Below, one piece after another: positions 31,718 to 40,266 of a stretch of DNA of 64,000 nt. Made by a program: the position numbers and the translations under genes. Below the pieces are notes generated by a model. It was not told the DNA's origin. It did no database searches and saw only the letters and a program-made list of their open reading frames with translations. This DNA comes from an uncultured Gammaproteobacteria bacterium (GTDB lineage Bacteria > Pseudomonadota > Gammaproteobacteria > UBA6429 > Thiohalophilaceae). The first letter of the stretch is position 1; each line of letters opens with the position of its first letter. The stretch spans positions 186,001 to 250,000 of the forward strand of contig CAJYAN010000003.1 of the NCBI GenBank assembly GCA_913064945.1, in the 5' to 3' direction.

Positions 31718-32362
31718 ATGCAACTCTGGCGGAACATGTCCATTAGTGCGGCAGTACTGAGTATTTTTGCCGTGGCCGGCACCAGCATTGTCGCCTGGAC
31801 CTATTACTCAACGCGTGATCGTATTACCGCAAACGAACGACAGGTGCTGCTCTCACAATTACAGACACTGGTGCCTGCCGATGAATACGATAATCGTCCC
31901 ACCGAAGATGTCCTGTATGTCACCGCCCCCAGGGCACTGGGCAGCAAACACCCAGTCGCCGTATATCGTGTTCGCCAGCACCACAAACCTGTCGCCGCCA
32001 TCATTAACAGCATTGCCCCGGATGGCTATAATGGGAATATCAATTTACTGGTCGCAATTCGCTACAACGGCGTACTCGCCGGTGTGCGGGTGATCAAACA
32101 GAATGAGACCCCCGGCCTTGGCGATGCCATCGAGGCCAGCCACTCCAACTGGGTCAAGGGTTTTGACAATAAATCATTAGGCCAACCGGCCGCCAAAGAC
32201 TGGAAGGTGAAACGCGATGGCGGCGTCTTCGACCAATTTACCGGCGCGACGATTAGTCCACGCGCCGTGGTCAAGGCGGTCTATAATACCTTGCTCTATT
32301 TCAAGGCGCACCGCCACGCACTATTTGAAAAAAATGAGGAACACCATGCTGAAGATCATTAA
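31718..32362 (+). CDS. rsxG: Rnf/Rsx complex subunit G (covalent FMN)
   Basis: 214 residues: one N-terminal membrane anchor ([17 protein letters not shown]) and a periplasmic FMN-binding domain. The flavinylation motif DQFTGATIS places the phosphoester-linked FMN on Thr178, attached by ApbE (not in this window). Start at 31718 just after the rsxD stop. The end overlaps rsxE by 17 bp. Confidence 0.94.
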   Translation: MQLWRNMSISAAVLSIFAVAGTSIVAWTYYSTRDRITANERQVLLSQLQTLVPADEYDNRPTEDVLYVTAPRALGSKHPVAVYRVRQHHKPVAAIINSIAPDGYNGNINLLVAIRYNGVLAGVRVIKQNETPGLGDAIEASHSNWVKGFDNKSLGQPAAKDWKVKRDGGVFDQFTGATISPRAVVKAVYNTLLYFKAHRHALFEKNEEHHAEDH

Positions 32363-33029
32363 AGACGGTCTCTGGACCAATAACCCGGCGCTGGTGCAAA
32401 TTCTGGGTATGTGCCCACTGCTGGCCGTTTCCAATACGGTGATTAACGGCCTCGGTCTCGGCCTGGCAACGACCCTGACTCTGGTCGCCACCAACTCAGT
32501 TGTCTCGATGATCCGCCACTATGTGCGGCCGGAAGTGCGTATCCCGGTGTTTGTCCTGATTATTGCCTCCGTTGTAACCACCATCGAACTCGCCATGAAT
32601 GCCTGGTTTCATGAGTTGTATAACATCCTCGGAATTTTCATCCCGCTGATCGTCACCAACTGTTCCGTTATTGCCCGCGCCGAATCCTTCGCCTCGAAAA
32701 ATAAAGTCAGTGCCGCCTTCGTCGATGGTCTTTTTATGGGGCTGGGCTTTACCGCCGTACTTCTCGTGCTCGGTGCGCTACGTGAAGGACTTGGCTTTGG
32801 TACTCTATTTGCACACGCGCAGTTGATGTTTGGCGATGTCGCGCGCGACTGGACCATTACCCTGATTGATCATTATCAGGGCTACTTACTGGCGGTACTG
32901 CCACCTGGGGCCTTTATCGGCCTGGGTTTTATAATTGCCGTGAAGAACATCATCGACAAACGCCTGGCCGAACGCAGCCGCCGCGTGCGCGTATCTCTGG
33001 GGACAGTGGCGTCGACCACGACATCGTAA
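32346..33029 (+). CDS. rsxE: Rnf/Rsx complex subunit E
   Basis: 227-residue six-helix membrane subunit, paralogue of RsxA and NqrD. Starts [20 protein letters not shown]; contains [11 protein letters not shown] and [14 protein letters not shown], the two Cys-bearing half-helices facing those of RsxA. The C-terminal tail is basic. It overlaps rsxG by 17 bp and is followed after 15 bp by nth. Confidence 0.95.
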   Translation: MLKIIKDGLWTNNPALVQILGMCPLLAVSNTVINGLGLGLATTLTLVATNSVVSMIRHYVRPEVRIPVFVLIIASVVTTIELAMNAWFHELYNILGIFIPLIVTNCSVIARAESFASKNKVSAAFVDGLFMGLGFTAVLLVLGALREGLGFGTLFAHAQLMFGDVARDWTITLIDHYQGYLLAVLPPGAFIGLGFIIAVKNIIDKRLAERSRRVRVSLGTVASTTTS

Positions 33030-33044
33030 TTTATACCAGCGGCC

Positions 33045-33680
33045 ATGAACAAAGAACAGATTGCCGAGATGTTTAAGCGGCTGAAAAAACATAACCCGGA
33101 ACCGACCACCGAATTAAATTACCAAACGCCGTTTGAACTCTTGATTGCGGTGGTCCTGTCTGCCCAGGCGACTGATAAAGGTGTTAACAAGGCGACCACT
33201 GAACTGTATAAGGTCGCCAATACACCGCAAAAGATACTCGACCTGAAACTTGCCGGATTAAAAAAGTACATCAAGACTATTGGCCTGTATAACACCAAGG
33301 CCAAAAATATTATGGCGACATGTAAAATTCTAGTGGAAGAACATAACAGCAAGGTTCCGCAAGAGCGCGAGGCACTGGAAGCCCTGCCCGGGGTCGGGCG
33401 CAAGACCGCCAATGTCGTTTTGAATACTGCCTTCGGCCATCCCACGATTGCCGTCGACACACACATCTTTCGCGTCTCCAACCGCACCGGTCTGGCGCCA
33501 GGCAAAAACGTCCTGGAAGTCGAAAAAAACTTACTCGAAGTCGTCCCCAAACGTTACATGCTCGATGCCCACCACTGGCTCATCCTGCACGGCCGTTATA
33601 CCTGCGTTGCCCGCAAGCCACGTTGTGGTTCGTGTGTGATTGAGGATCTGTGCGAGTTTGAAGAGAAGGTGGTTGAATAG
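33045..33680 (+). CDS. nth: Endonuclease III (DNA glycosylase/AP lyase)
   Basis: 211-residue base-excision repair enzyme for oxidised pyrimidines. The helix-hairpin-helix LEALPGVGRKTANVVLN carries the catalytic Lys, the Asp is in VDTHIFRVSNR, and the C-terminal cluster loop has four cysteines (C-x6-C-x2-C-x5-C, in CVARKPRCGSCVIEDLC). nth after rsxE is one of the most conserved adjacencies in gammaproteobacteria and is probably cotranscribed. Confidence 0.97.
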   Translation: MNKEQIAEMFKRLKKHNPEPTTELNYQTPFELLIAVVLSAQATDKGVNKATTELYKVANTPQKILDLKLAGLKKYIKTIGLYNTKAKNIMATCKILVEEHNSKVPQEREALEALPGVGRKTANVVLNTAFGHPTIAVDTHIFRVSNRTGLAPGKNVLEVEKNLLEVVPKRYMLDAHHWLILHGRYTCVARKPRCGSCVIEDLCEFEEKVVE

Positions 33681-33702
33681 TGGTTTCTCTATAAATATCT
33701 TT

Positions 33703-33719
33703 ACCGCAAAGACGCAAAG
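33703..33719. repeat. Solo end of the CGCAAAGACGC element
   Basis: ACCGCAAAGACGCAAAG, the outer end seen in copies 1 and 3, here 22 bp after nth without a recognisable partner end. It may be a degenerate remnant or half element. Confidence 0.55.
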
Positions 33720-33775
33720 TGCACAAAATATAAATATATTAGTCGCTAGTTCTGGCCCCTCGAACCTGCTGTTTC

Positions 33776-34372
33776 TCAATGTTTTTGAAACAGCACTTCC
33801 TTGGAGTTCTCGTACTCATGCAGACTGATAATGCCATCGTTGGTTAAACGTCTCAGGGTACGCAACTCTCCGGCGAGTTCCTGATCACGCGTCAGGTTAA
33901 ATTCCTGTTGTAGTGCTTTGATCTGCTCCTCCAGTAGACTGACAAAATTTTGAAACTCGTTTTTATTGGGAACGCCAAGATGTAACGTTACCAGCGGTAT
34001 ATTGGAGTGCCGCGTATAAAAAACCTGCTGGCGTGAACCCTTTTTCCAGGCCAGTGCAGCCAGCGACAGACTGGCCAGCAGACCAAAGCCTCCGGCGATC
34101 AGAACAAAAATACCCTGCTGTAATGACGAAAGCCCCCAGGCGAATATCACCGTCAACAAAAAGCTGCCCAGGGAAATCAGCCACCACTTCCAGGCCACAC
34201 CCACAATACGTTCGCTTGGCGCCCGTAGCGCCAGCAAATCAATCCGGTAGACCTGCTTATTTCGCCCGGCATAACGGGCAATCTCCAGCTCACGACCACG
34301 CAAAAGGCTGAAGTGGAGCGGTGCGAATAATCGGGCTTTTTGAAAGAGCTGGCTTGTCTTATCGGTTGTCAT
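33776..34372 (-). CDS. Membrane protein with SHOCT-like C-terminus, unknown function
   Basis: 198 residues. I do not recognise a named family for the body. Residues 1-60 are cytoplasmic and basic; two membrane helices follow (WLISLGSFLLTVIFAWGLSS and GIFVLIAGGFGLLASLSLAAL), then a soluble part. The last 35 residues (LRTLRRLTNDGIISLHEYEN and beyond) fit the SHOCT pattern, an oligomerisation motif at protein ends. It is isolated between nth and the DoxX remnant, facing nth. Confidence 0.6.
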   Translation of the reverse strand: MTTDKTSQLFQKARLFAPLHFSLLRGRELEIARYAGRNKQVYRIDLLALRAPSERIVGVAWKWWLISLGSFLLTVIFAWGLSSLQQGIFVLIAGGFGLLASLSLAALAWKKGSRQQVFYTRHSNIPLVTLHLGVPNKNEFQNFVSLLEEQIKALQQEFNLTRDQELAGELRTLRRLTNDGIISLHEYENSKEVLFQKH

Positions 34373-34513
34373 TCAAACTAACACTTGGTTATAAAAGTGA
34401 AATTCCACATGAACCGCAACTTCCCAGAGGCAATTGCCATCTAAGTCTAGCAGGCCAATTTATCCTGTCTGCCACCCAGTCCACAGTTGGGACACCACGA
34501 CCGAAGTCGGTCA

Positions 34514-34540
34514 GGTGATATTTACTCTTTAAATATCACC
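34514..34540. other. 11-bp perfect inverted repeat, five-base loop
   Basis: GGTGATATTTA (34514-34524) pairs perfectly with TAAATATCACC (34530-34540). No T-run follows on either strand, so a simple terminator is unlikely; an operator or the end of a lost element is possible. Confidence 0.6.
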
Positions 34541-34561
34541 TACTTGCCAATATCTCCTGTG

Positions 34562-34684
34562 CTATCTGCCGGCATAATCGCGATCACGAGCGAGAACGTC
34601 TGTCACCAGCAGGGCACCACCGATCACCGATAATTTACCAATCGCGCTGGTCAAATGGGCCCAGTTTGAGGAAAATAGCGGCAT
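34562..34684 (-). pseudogene. Possible C-terminal remnant of a DoxX-family membrane protein
   Basis: A 40-codon minus-strand frame reads MPLFSSNWAHLTSAIGKLSV and continues IGGALLVTDVLARDRDYAGR before TAG. The pattern (aromatic/His segment, then a GG-containing membrane helix, then a short charged tail) resembles the last helix of DoxX-family proteins, which are normally about 130-150 residues. No upstream part is found; the frame runs into the DUF2892 gene on the other strand. Tentative. Confidence 0.33.
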
Positions 34685-34716
34685 CTGATTTAGATAACCT
34701 GGATAGGGAGCAAGAA

Positions 34717-34923
34717 ATGAGTATTGATAAAATTGTCATGGTATTTGCGGGCTGCGTTGTTCTCCTGAGTGTGGCGCTGGCACATTTCACCCATAACGAA
34801 AACTGGTTGTGGCTGACGGCGTTTGTCGGCGCCAATCTGTTACAGGCGGGTTTTACCAGTTTTTGCCCATTGGCAATCATCCTGAAGAAACTGGGCGCCA
34901 AACCCGGTCAGGCCTTCAGTTAA
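34717..34923 (+). CDS. DUF2892 (YgaP-like) small membrane protein
   Basis: 68 residues with two membrane helices (IVMVFAGCVVLLSVALAHF and LTAFVGANLLQAGFTSFCPL), ending LKKLGAKPG, the DUF2892 pattern seen as the membrane domain of YgaP-type rhodaneses. The ATG at 34717 has a GGGAG site about 8 bases ahead. The Cys in SFCPL is conserved in this family. No rhodanese domain is attached or adjacent, so the partner is unknown; in other bacteria these proteins associate with sulfide or thiosulfate metabolism. Confidence 0.82.
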   Translation: MSIDKIVMVFAGCVVLLSVALAHFTHNENWLWLTAFVGANLLQAGFTSFCPLAIILKKLGAKPGQAFS

Positions 34924-35085
34924 ACAGCGAGTAATATAGACCAGGGATGGTCTGTGTTTTAAGTTATAGACGAGCCACCGGACATAAGTCTCAGCTTTTT
35001 CCTGTTCTCGTCAGTTAACCTCATCCCCCCAATCAACCGTAAGAATAAATCAAACCCACTTAGGCTTTGAACTCAGGAGCAACTT

Positions 35086-36954
35086 GTGCCCTCGCTACGT
35101 GAACAACAACGTATCACTATCCTGGGGGGCCTGGTTCTGACGATACTTACCCTCATTACGGGGGGCGTAGTGTTTGCCATAATGTTGCAGCAAGGTGAGT
35201 CTATTCTCAGTACCAGTCTGCACCTGTCGTTGCAGAATCGTGCCCGACTCTTTCAATCAAACATTGAAAACCGGGCCAATGGCGTTCACACCATCGCCAC
35301 AAGACCCTACCTGATTCAGGAACTCAACAAAATTAATCGTGACCTGAATAACCCGGAAGCCCGTTTTTCCCTGCAGCGTGCCGTGAAGTCTTTTCTGTCC
35401 ACGGGTTTTACGGCCCTGGCGATTTATGACGCCGATGACCGGGAAATTGCACGCGCGGGAGACTTTAATACCACGCCGGAGCTGAATATTCCCGTAAAGC
35501 TATCCGTAGCATCGACTTTACTTTGGAGTGGACAGCTGATTTTTAGCGGTCGTGCCCCTATCCAGCATCAGGGCAAGACCATTGGTTTTGTACGAGCCCA
35601 GGCAATTCTGCCCACACTAAGTAACATGCTTTTCGATGTGGCTACCCTGGGGAAAACTGGCGAGCTGGCCGTCTGCGCCCCGGTTAAACACCATATGCAA
35701 TGTTTCCCATCTAGACTTCACCCAAAACCATTTTTAAGTATCCCAAGGGTGATCAATTCGAAACCCCTGCCTATGGACTATGCCTTGTCTGGAAAATCTG
35801 GTGTACTCACGGCGAATGACTATCGCCATACTGAAGTCGTCGCCGCCTACATGCCGCTCGATAACACAGGTTTGGGTCTGGTCCTTAAAGTGGATGGCAC
35901 AGAGTTATTCCAACCAATACTACACCAGTTGCTCTATGTCTTACCGGCCTTAGGCCTGCTGATCCTTCTCGGTATTCTCGCCCTACGCTGGCTGGTCACC
36001 CCGCTGGTGAAAAAACTGGCCATATCAGAATACAATATGCGTCTTAGTATTACCCAGTTGGCTGATGAAGAGACCCGTATCAGAACGATTTTTGAAAACG
36101 TCGATGATGGTATCGTGGTAATGAATACCGCCGGCGTCATTCAGGCGGCGAATCCCAGCGTCGAGCGTATTTTTGGTTACCAGGCAGGCCAGGTCGTTGG
36201 GGAAAATGTCAGCCTGTTTATGCCAGAATCGGTTCAACAGCAACATGACCACTATGTAGAGCATTACATACAGACAGGTGAATCCAATGTAATTGGCAAT
36301 GCTCGCGAGGTGACTGCCGTGCACAGAGACGGCACTGTGTTCCCGATTGATCTGCGCGTCACTGAAATGAGACTCGGTGACGATCATTTTTTTATTGGAA
36401 CCATGCGGGACATCACGGATCGCAAACAGACGGAACAAAAAATTATTCATCTCGCAACGCATGATTCTCTCACCAATCTGCCGAACCGCCATCTGCTGAC
36501 TGACAGGTTGCAACAGGCCATTACGCACACTCAGCGTCACCAGGGAGTCCGATTGGGTCTGTTATTTATTGATCTGGATGGTTTCAAGAAAATCAATGAT
36601 CTACACGGACACGATATTGGCGATCTATTGCTAGTGGAAGTAGCGAGCCGGATTCGTGGCATCCTGCGTAACGAAGATACCACGGCACGTCAGGGGGGCG
36701 ATGAATTTATTGTCGCCTTGCCGGGCCTTGAACAACCCGATGGGGCAATGGAAGTCGCCGAGAAATTACTCACCGCACTTGCAACTCCCTATTGTATTAA
36801 TGACAAGGTCCTGGAAATTAGCGCCAGTATTGGCATCGCCATTTATCCTGACGACGGCACGACTGTCGAAATGCTGCTAAAGAATAGTGATATCGCCATG
36901 TATTCTGCAAAGGCGGCCGGGCGTGGTATCTGTCGGCGCTACCAACCGGAGTGA
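35086..36954 (+). CDS. Membrane diguanylate cyclase with periplasmic sensor and FixL-like PAS
   Basis: 622 residues. GTG start with AGGAG 6 bases upstream. Order: membrane helix (about 13-34), a periplasmic sensor of about 245 residues (Cache-like), a second helix (about 283-305), a PAS domain (about 335-455) and a GGDEF domain (about 460-622). The cyclase motif GGDEF is intact at 537-541, with an inhibitory RxxD (R528-D531) at the right spacing, so product inhibition is expected. The PAS has the FixL-type His387 followed 20 residues later by Arg407, the positions that bind haem and the gas ligand in FixL. No EAL domain. It converges on a polysaccharide-type glycosyltransferase. Confidence 0.9.
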   Translation: MPSLREQQRITILGGLVLTILTLITGGVVFAIMLQQGESILSTSLHLSLQNRARLFQSNIENRANGVHTIATRPYLIQELNKINRDLNNPEARFSLQRAVKSFLSTGFTALAIYDADDREIARAGDFNTTPELNIPVKLSVASTLLWSGQLIFSGRAPIQHQGKTIGFVRAQAILPTLSNMLFDVATLGKTGELAVCAPVKHHMQCFPSRLHPKPFLSIPRVINSKPLPMDYALSGKSGVLTANDYRHTEVVAAYMPLDNTGLGLVLKVDGTELFQPILHQLLYVLPALGLLILLGILALRWLVTPLVKKLAISEYNMRLSITQLADEETRIRTIFENVDDGIVVMNTAGVIQAANPSVERIFGYQAGQVVGENVSLFMPESVQQQHDHYVEHYIQTGESNVIGNAREVTAVHRDGTVFPIDLRVTEMRLGDDHFFIGTMRDITDRKQTEQKIIHLATHDSLTNLPNRHLLTDRLQQAITHTQRHQGVRLGLLFIDLDGFKKINDLHGHDIGDLLLVEVASRIRGILRNEDTTARQGGDEFIVALPGLEQPDGAMEVAEKLLTALATPYCINDKVLEISASIGIAIYPDDGTTVEMLLKNSDIAMYSAKAAGRGICRRYQPE

Positions 36955-37072
36955 CATTTCAAAGCCGGGGCTGAACCGCAAGGCCACGAGACTAAGCTGT
37001 ACAGTCACCTATTACCATGCCTTGTCCTATGTTCAACAGGCACACCGCGATCCTAACTGGCCGAAATATCTG

Positions 37073-38401
37073 CTAACGCGTCATCCAGGAGCGTGAGCGC
37101 GCAGTCAGCACGGCGTAAGGAAAAATCCAGAATAGACTAAAGAAGGCAAAATAGGCATAGACAATGCCATAGACAAAATCCAGCGAACGTTCACTACGCA
37201 GATAATACAGTGTATACAGCATAGACATGATGCCAATACTCATGGTTACTCGTATAAGAATCTGCGGGTCCTGCACGATTAACACCAGTAGCATCGCCAG
37301 TGTGGCAAAACTAACGGGATAACGCAGGTTGGTAATCGTGCGTTCGACCAGGGTGGTGATAAGCGCGCCCAACGGCCGCTTCCATAGAATACGTGCCAGA
37401 CGCAACTCCTCGCGTACATAACTGCGATCCCAGCGCAGCAACATTTTACTCAACTTCCAGTAGGTCGTCGGTACAATGGTATAGACCACGGCACTACGCT
37501 GGTATACGCTGTCGTAACCGGCCTGCAGAATATAGTTCGTCAAGGCCCGGTCTTCGCCAAAGGTACAGGCGGCACCGAGAAAAGTCTGAGTTTCCCATTG
37601 AGGTAACACTTCGCGCACCACGCTGGTACGGTAGCCCGCCAGCGCCCCCGGGCAACAATAGACCGTTCGATAAGTCGATTCGGCGGCACGCAGGAAATCA
37701 AATGACAAGATGAAGCGCACATGCAGCATGCGCGGGATCAATCCCTCGCGTCGGTTAAACACCGACACCCGCCCGGCCACCGCACCGACCCTGGGATCAC
37801 TGAACGGACCGGTAACTGCCAGCAGGGTGTCCTGCTCAATGACACTATCGGAATCGATGGTTAGCAATACCTCGCCACGGGCACGACGAAAGCCGGTTGC
37901 CAGTGCCGCACGTTTACCGCGATTGTCCGGAAAACGCAGGGTGGTCACCAGGCCGGGATGCCGCTGCGCCGCTCGGGAGATATAGTCCCAGGTATCATCG
38001 CGGCTACCATCATCGACAACGAATATCTCCAGCCGTCCAGCGGGATAATGGGCCGCCGCTACCGAGTCGATGGTCTTTTCAACCATGAGACCCTCGTTAT
38101 AGGCAGGAATAATCACGGTCAGCAAGGGGGCGTTTTCATGCGTCGCGCTGGCAAAGACCTGGTACCTGAACCAGAGCAAGGTCCGGTAGCCCACCAGCAA
38201 CAGTCCCATCACCGCCCACCACAGGCTGGGCAGGAGAATGTTATGCGGCCAGTGACGATTCATCAGTGAATCCCATAACGGCTGGAACACCTCACCGCTC
38301 ACACTCGCGTAGAGAACCCATCCAAGGGCCAGAATAAGGATAACTTGCAGGGACTTTTCCCAGCGCACAGGTTGCTGGGTGACCGCATATTCAAGATTCA
38401 T
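37073..38401 (-). CDS. Processive family 2 glycosyltransferase (hyaluronan/chitin-synthase-like)
   Basis: 442-residue inner-membrane enzyme. Two N-terminal helices, a cytoplasmic GT-A domain and three or four C-terminal helices. Catalytic residues are visible in order: VVDDGSRDDTW, TIDSDSV, GEDRALTNYIL and the acceptor-tunnel motif LLRWDRSYVRE (an R-W form of QxxRW). This layout fits NodC, hyaluronan synthase and related polymer synthases. It has no PilZ domain. It faces the GGDEF protein, so c-di-GMP control of a polysaccharide is a reasonable guess only. The sugar and polymer are unknown. Confidence 0.85.
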   Translation of the reverse strand: MNLEYAVTQQPVRWEKSLQVILILALGWVLYASVSGEVFQPLWDSLMNRHWPHNILLPSLWWAVMGLLLVGYRTLLWFRYQVFASATHENAPLLTVIIPAYNEGLMVEKTIDSVAAAHYPAGRLEIFVVDDGSRDDTWDYISRAAQRHPGLVTTLRFPDNRGKRAALATGFRRARGEVLLTIDSDSVIEQDTLLAVTGPFSDPRVGAVAGRVSVFNRREGLIPRMLHVRFILSFDFLRAAESTYRTVYCCPGALAGYRTSVVREVLPQWETQTFLGAACTFGEDRALTNYILQAGYDSVYQRSAVVYTIVPTTYWKLSKMLLRWDRSYVREELRLARILWKRPLGALITTLVERTITNLRYPVSFATLAMLLVLIVQDPQILIRVTMSIGIMSMLYTLYYLRSERSLDFVYGIVYAYFAFFSLFWIFPYAVLTARSRSWMTR

Positions 38402-38895
38402 AGGTTATGTGTTGTTACCTCTAAGTGCTGCGAGAAAAGGTCGGGGGCATAGCAGGATGCGGCACCCCGAGATCGGCGCGATTCTACAACCAAATTTAGA
38501 ATAAAGTGTAGTTTAGTTCGTGGTTTGTAGAAAAATTTTAGATGAAAAGAAAGGCAAGCATATACGGCGTATCACTGGTCTTAAACCGGATAAATATAGG
38601 TATTGTCGGCCTATAAGCTTTGGCGTTTAGGCTAAACGGTAAACCTGTCATACCTGACCAATTTATTCCCCACAACCACGGCTGGAAGCCTCATTTACGT
38701 TATTGCTATGGGAAGTGCCGTTACCAAATTGACCGGCAACTTACCCATGCATGATGAACTAAATAGTGTTTAAGTTCCATAGATTAGTTACTGGCTTTTG
38801 ATATGTTTTATACGATAGACTATCATTACACTCCGTGTCGTTTTCAAGTCAGGCGTTTATCTTTAATTGCAATCTTTGAACCCTCGGAAACACTA
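38402..38895. other. Long AT-rich intergenic region
   Basis: About 490 bases between the glycosyltransferase and psiE. No RNA gene or strong hairpin was seen. A plus-strand open stretch (about 38632-38773) reads like part of a membrane protein (FPTTTAGSLIYVIAMGSAVT) but has no start and ends after 46 codons; it may be a gene remnant. The composition is visibly more AT-rich than the flanks. Confidence 0.4.
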
Positions 38896-39324
38896 ATGAT
38901 AAGCGATAAAATACGATCCTATTATGATAAAACTGTCGATGTAGTTTTTGGAATTATTCTTGTATTTATAATATTCAGTATCGGAATTGGTACAGCGCAA
39001 CTTTTTGTTACAACATGGAAGTTACTGACTTTTTCTGGGGTTACGGGGCAGTACATAAACATTATTTCCGATGTGCTGACACTTTATGTCCTAATTGAAC
39101 TATCAAGATCTCTTGTTGAGTACTTCAACACTCACAAGCTTCGACTTACATTCATTGTTGATGCAGCGATTGTGTTTGTTTTACGAGAAGTTCTCATCTC
39201 ACTTTTTAAACATGAGTTAAAACCAGAGATGCTTTATGCTTTTTCAACCTTCTTGCTAGTTCTTGGCGCACTCCGTATAGGCTCAGTGCTTGTTTATCAA
39301 CGTGAAAGAAAGATTTTACAATAA
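38896..39324 (+). CDS. PsiE-family membrane protein
   Basis: 142 residues with four membrane helices, matching the phosphate-starvation-inducible E family (VDVVFGIILVFIIFSIGIGT, ISDVLTLYVLIELSRSLVEY, FIVDAAIVFVLREVLI). I chose the ATG at 38896, which has a GGA site 8 bases upstream; an ATG at 38803 would add 31 unlike residues. The gene is clearly AT-richer than its neighbours, suggesting acquisition. Function of the family is unknown, despite the induction that named it. Confidence 0.8.
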   Translation: MISDKIRSYYDKTVDVVFGIILVFIIFSIGIGTAQLFVTTWKLLTFSGVTGQYINIISDVLTLYVLIELSRSLVEYFNTHKLRLTFIVDAAIVFVLREVLISLFKHELKPEMLYAFSTFLLVLGALRIGSVLVYQRERKILQ

Positions 39325-39420
39325 TTTTTTCATACAAGACCATCGCGTTATATACAGTGCGCCATCATCCATCTGAATTACTGACTATTTAGCAATGTTC
39401 ACCAGTTCGGAGCATCTTCA

Positions 39421-39876
39421 TTGAAGAAGTTATTTTATATAGTCAGCGGCAGTAGTGTGATTATTGTTTTATCGTTAATTATCTTTTCCATTGCTTCACA
39501 TAAAGCACCAGAGCTTGGCGTCTTTAATGGTAAGCTATACCCCTGTCCTCCAACGCCCAATTGTGTCAGCAGTGAAATACCGGGTACGCCTGCATATATT
39601 GACCCATTCACTTACACGACCACTTCGAATGAGGCCTGGCGCAAAATCAAGCAGGCGATCACAACAACTGGCGGTGAAGTCATCACCGATCATAAAACGT
39701 ATCTGCACGCCATTTATGTCACGCCACTGATACGCTTTGTCGATGATGTGGAACTGCGACTGGATGACCAGCAACACCTGATCCATATCCGCTCCGCATC
39801 CCGGGTGGGACGCTCGGACCTGGGTGCCAATCGACAGCGGGTAGAGAAAATACGTGCGGTGTGGCAGTCGAAATGA
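39421..39876 (+). CDS. DUF1499 protein, membrane-anchored
   Basis: 151 residues from a TTG start that has GGAG 8 bases upstream. One N-terminal helix (SSVIIVLSLIIFSIASH) is followed by the DUF1499 domain: YPCPPTPNCVSSE, then AWRKIKQAITTTGGEV, and the closing RSASRVGRSDLGANRQRVE. The two cysteines of CPPTPNC are family hallmarks. Function unknown; in plants and bacteria the family is membrane-associated. Confidence 0.82.
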   Translation: MKKLFYIVSGSSVIIVLSLIIFSIASHKAPELGVFNGKLYPCPPTPNCVSSEIPGTPAYIDPFTYTTTSNEAWRKIKQAITTTGGEVITDHKTYLHAIYVTPLIRFVDDVELRLDDQQHLIHIRSASRVGRSDLGANRQRVEKIRAVWQSK

Positions 39877-39949
39877 TTTTTAGTTTAATTAAAAATTGAA
39901 ATAGTTCGGCATCGCAGTACTCGGCCCATGTATGGTCTGGGCTTGATCA

Positions 39950-40153
39950 TCAATAATGCGGTGGTGGCATTTCGTCTGCCTCGGCTTTCACTGCCGAGAC
40001 CCGTATCTCCTGCATTTTTTCCTTCAGCATGATGATTTCCTGTTTCAGGCGCTCGATATCTCTGTCCTGTCTGGCAACGATATCGCTCAGTGCCTGTACC
40101 GTATCATCCTGAAACGACAGTTTAATTTCGAGCTGTTCAATTCGATCTTCCAT
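39950..40153 (-). CDS. slyX: SlyX-family small coiled-coil protein
   Basis: 67 residues, nearly all one heptad coiled coil (EDRIEQLEIKLSFQDDTVQA, then IVARQDRDIERLKQEI), ending in the conserved SlyX tail PPPHY. Function unknown. It stands alone between a DUF1499 gene and an AEC transporter. Confidence 0.9.
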   Translation of the reverse strand: MEDRIEQLEIKLSFQDDTVQALSDIVARQDRDIERLKQEIIMLKEKMQEIRVSAVKAEADEMPPPHY

Positions 40154-40266
40154 ACAACAACCTTTTAAATTTTATGCATTCCCGCGAATGCCATGTCCCG
40201 CAGGGTAGGTGTACTCATAACGAATCCTGAGATGATTCTAATGAGGAGGGAATCACTACACCGCTT

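Larger units (their letters stand above)
34373..34716. other. Intergenic region with a perfect hairpin and a DoxX-like remnant
   Basis: About 344 bases. The left part is featureless except GACCGAAGTCGGTC and an 11-bp perfect hairpin (34514-34540). The right part holds a degenerate minus-strand frame like the C-terminus of DoxX-family proteins. The end contains the ribosome site of the DUF2892 gene. Confidence 0.5.

Noticed and set aside
38632-38773. 46-codon membrane-protein-like frame
   Set aside because: No start with a ribosome site and no family recognised; kept only as a note in the intergenic entry.
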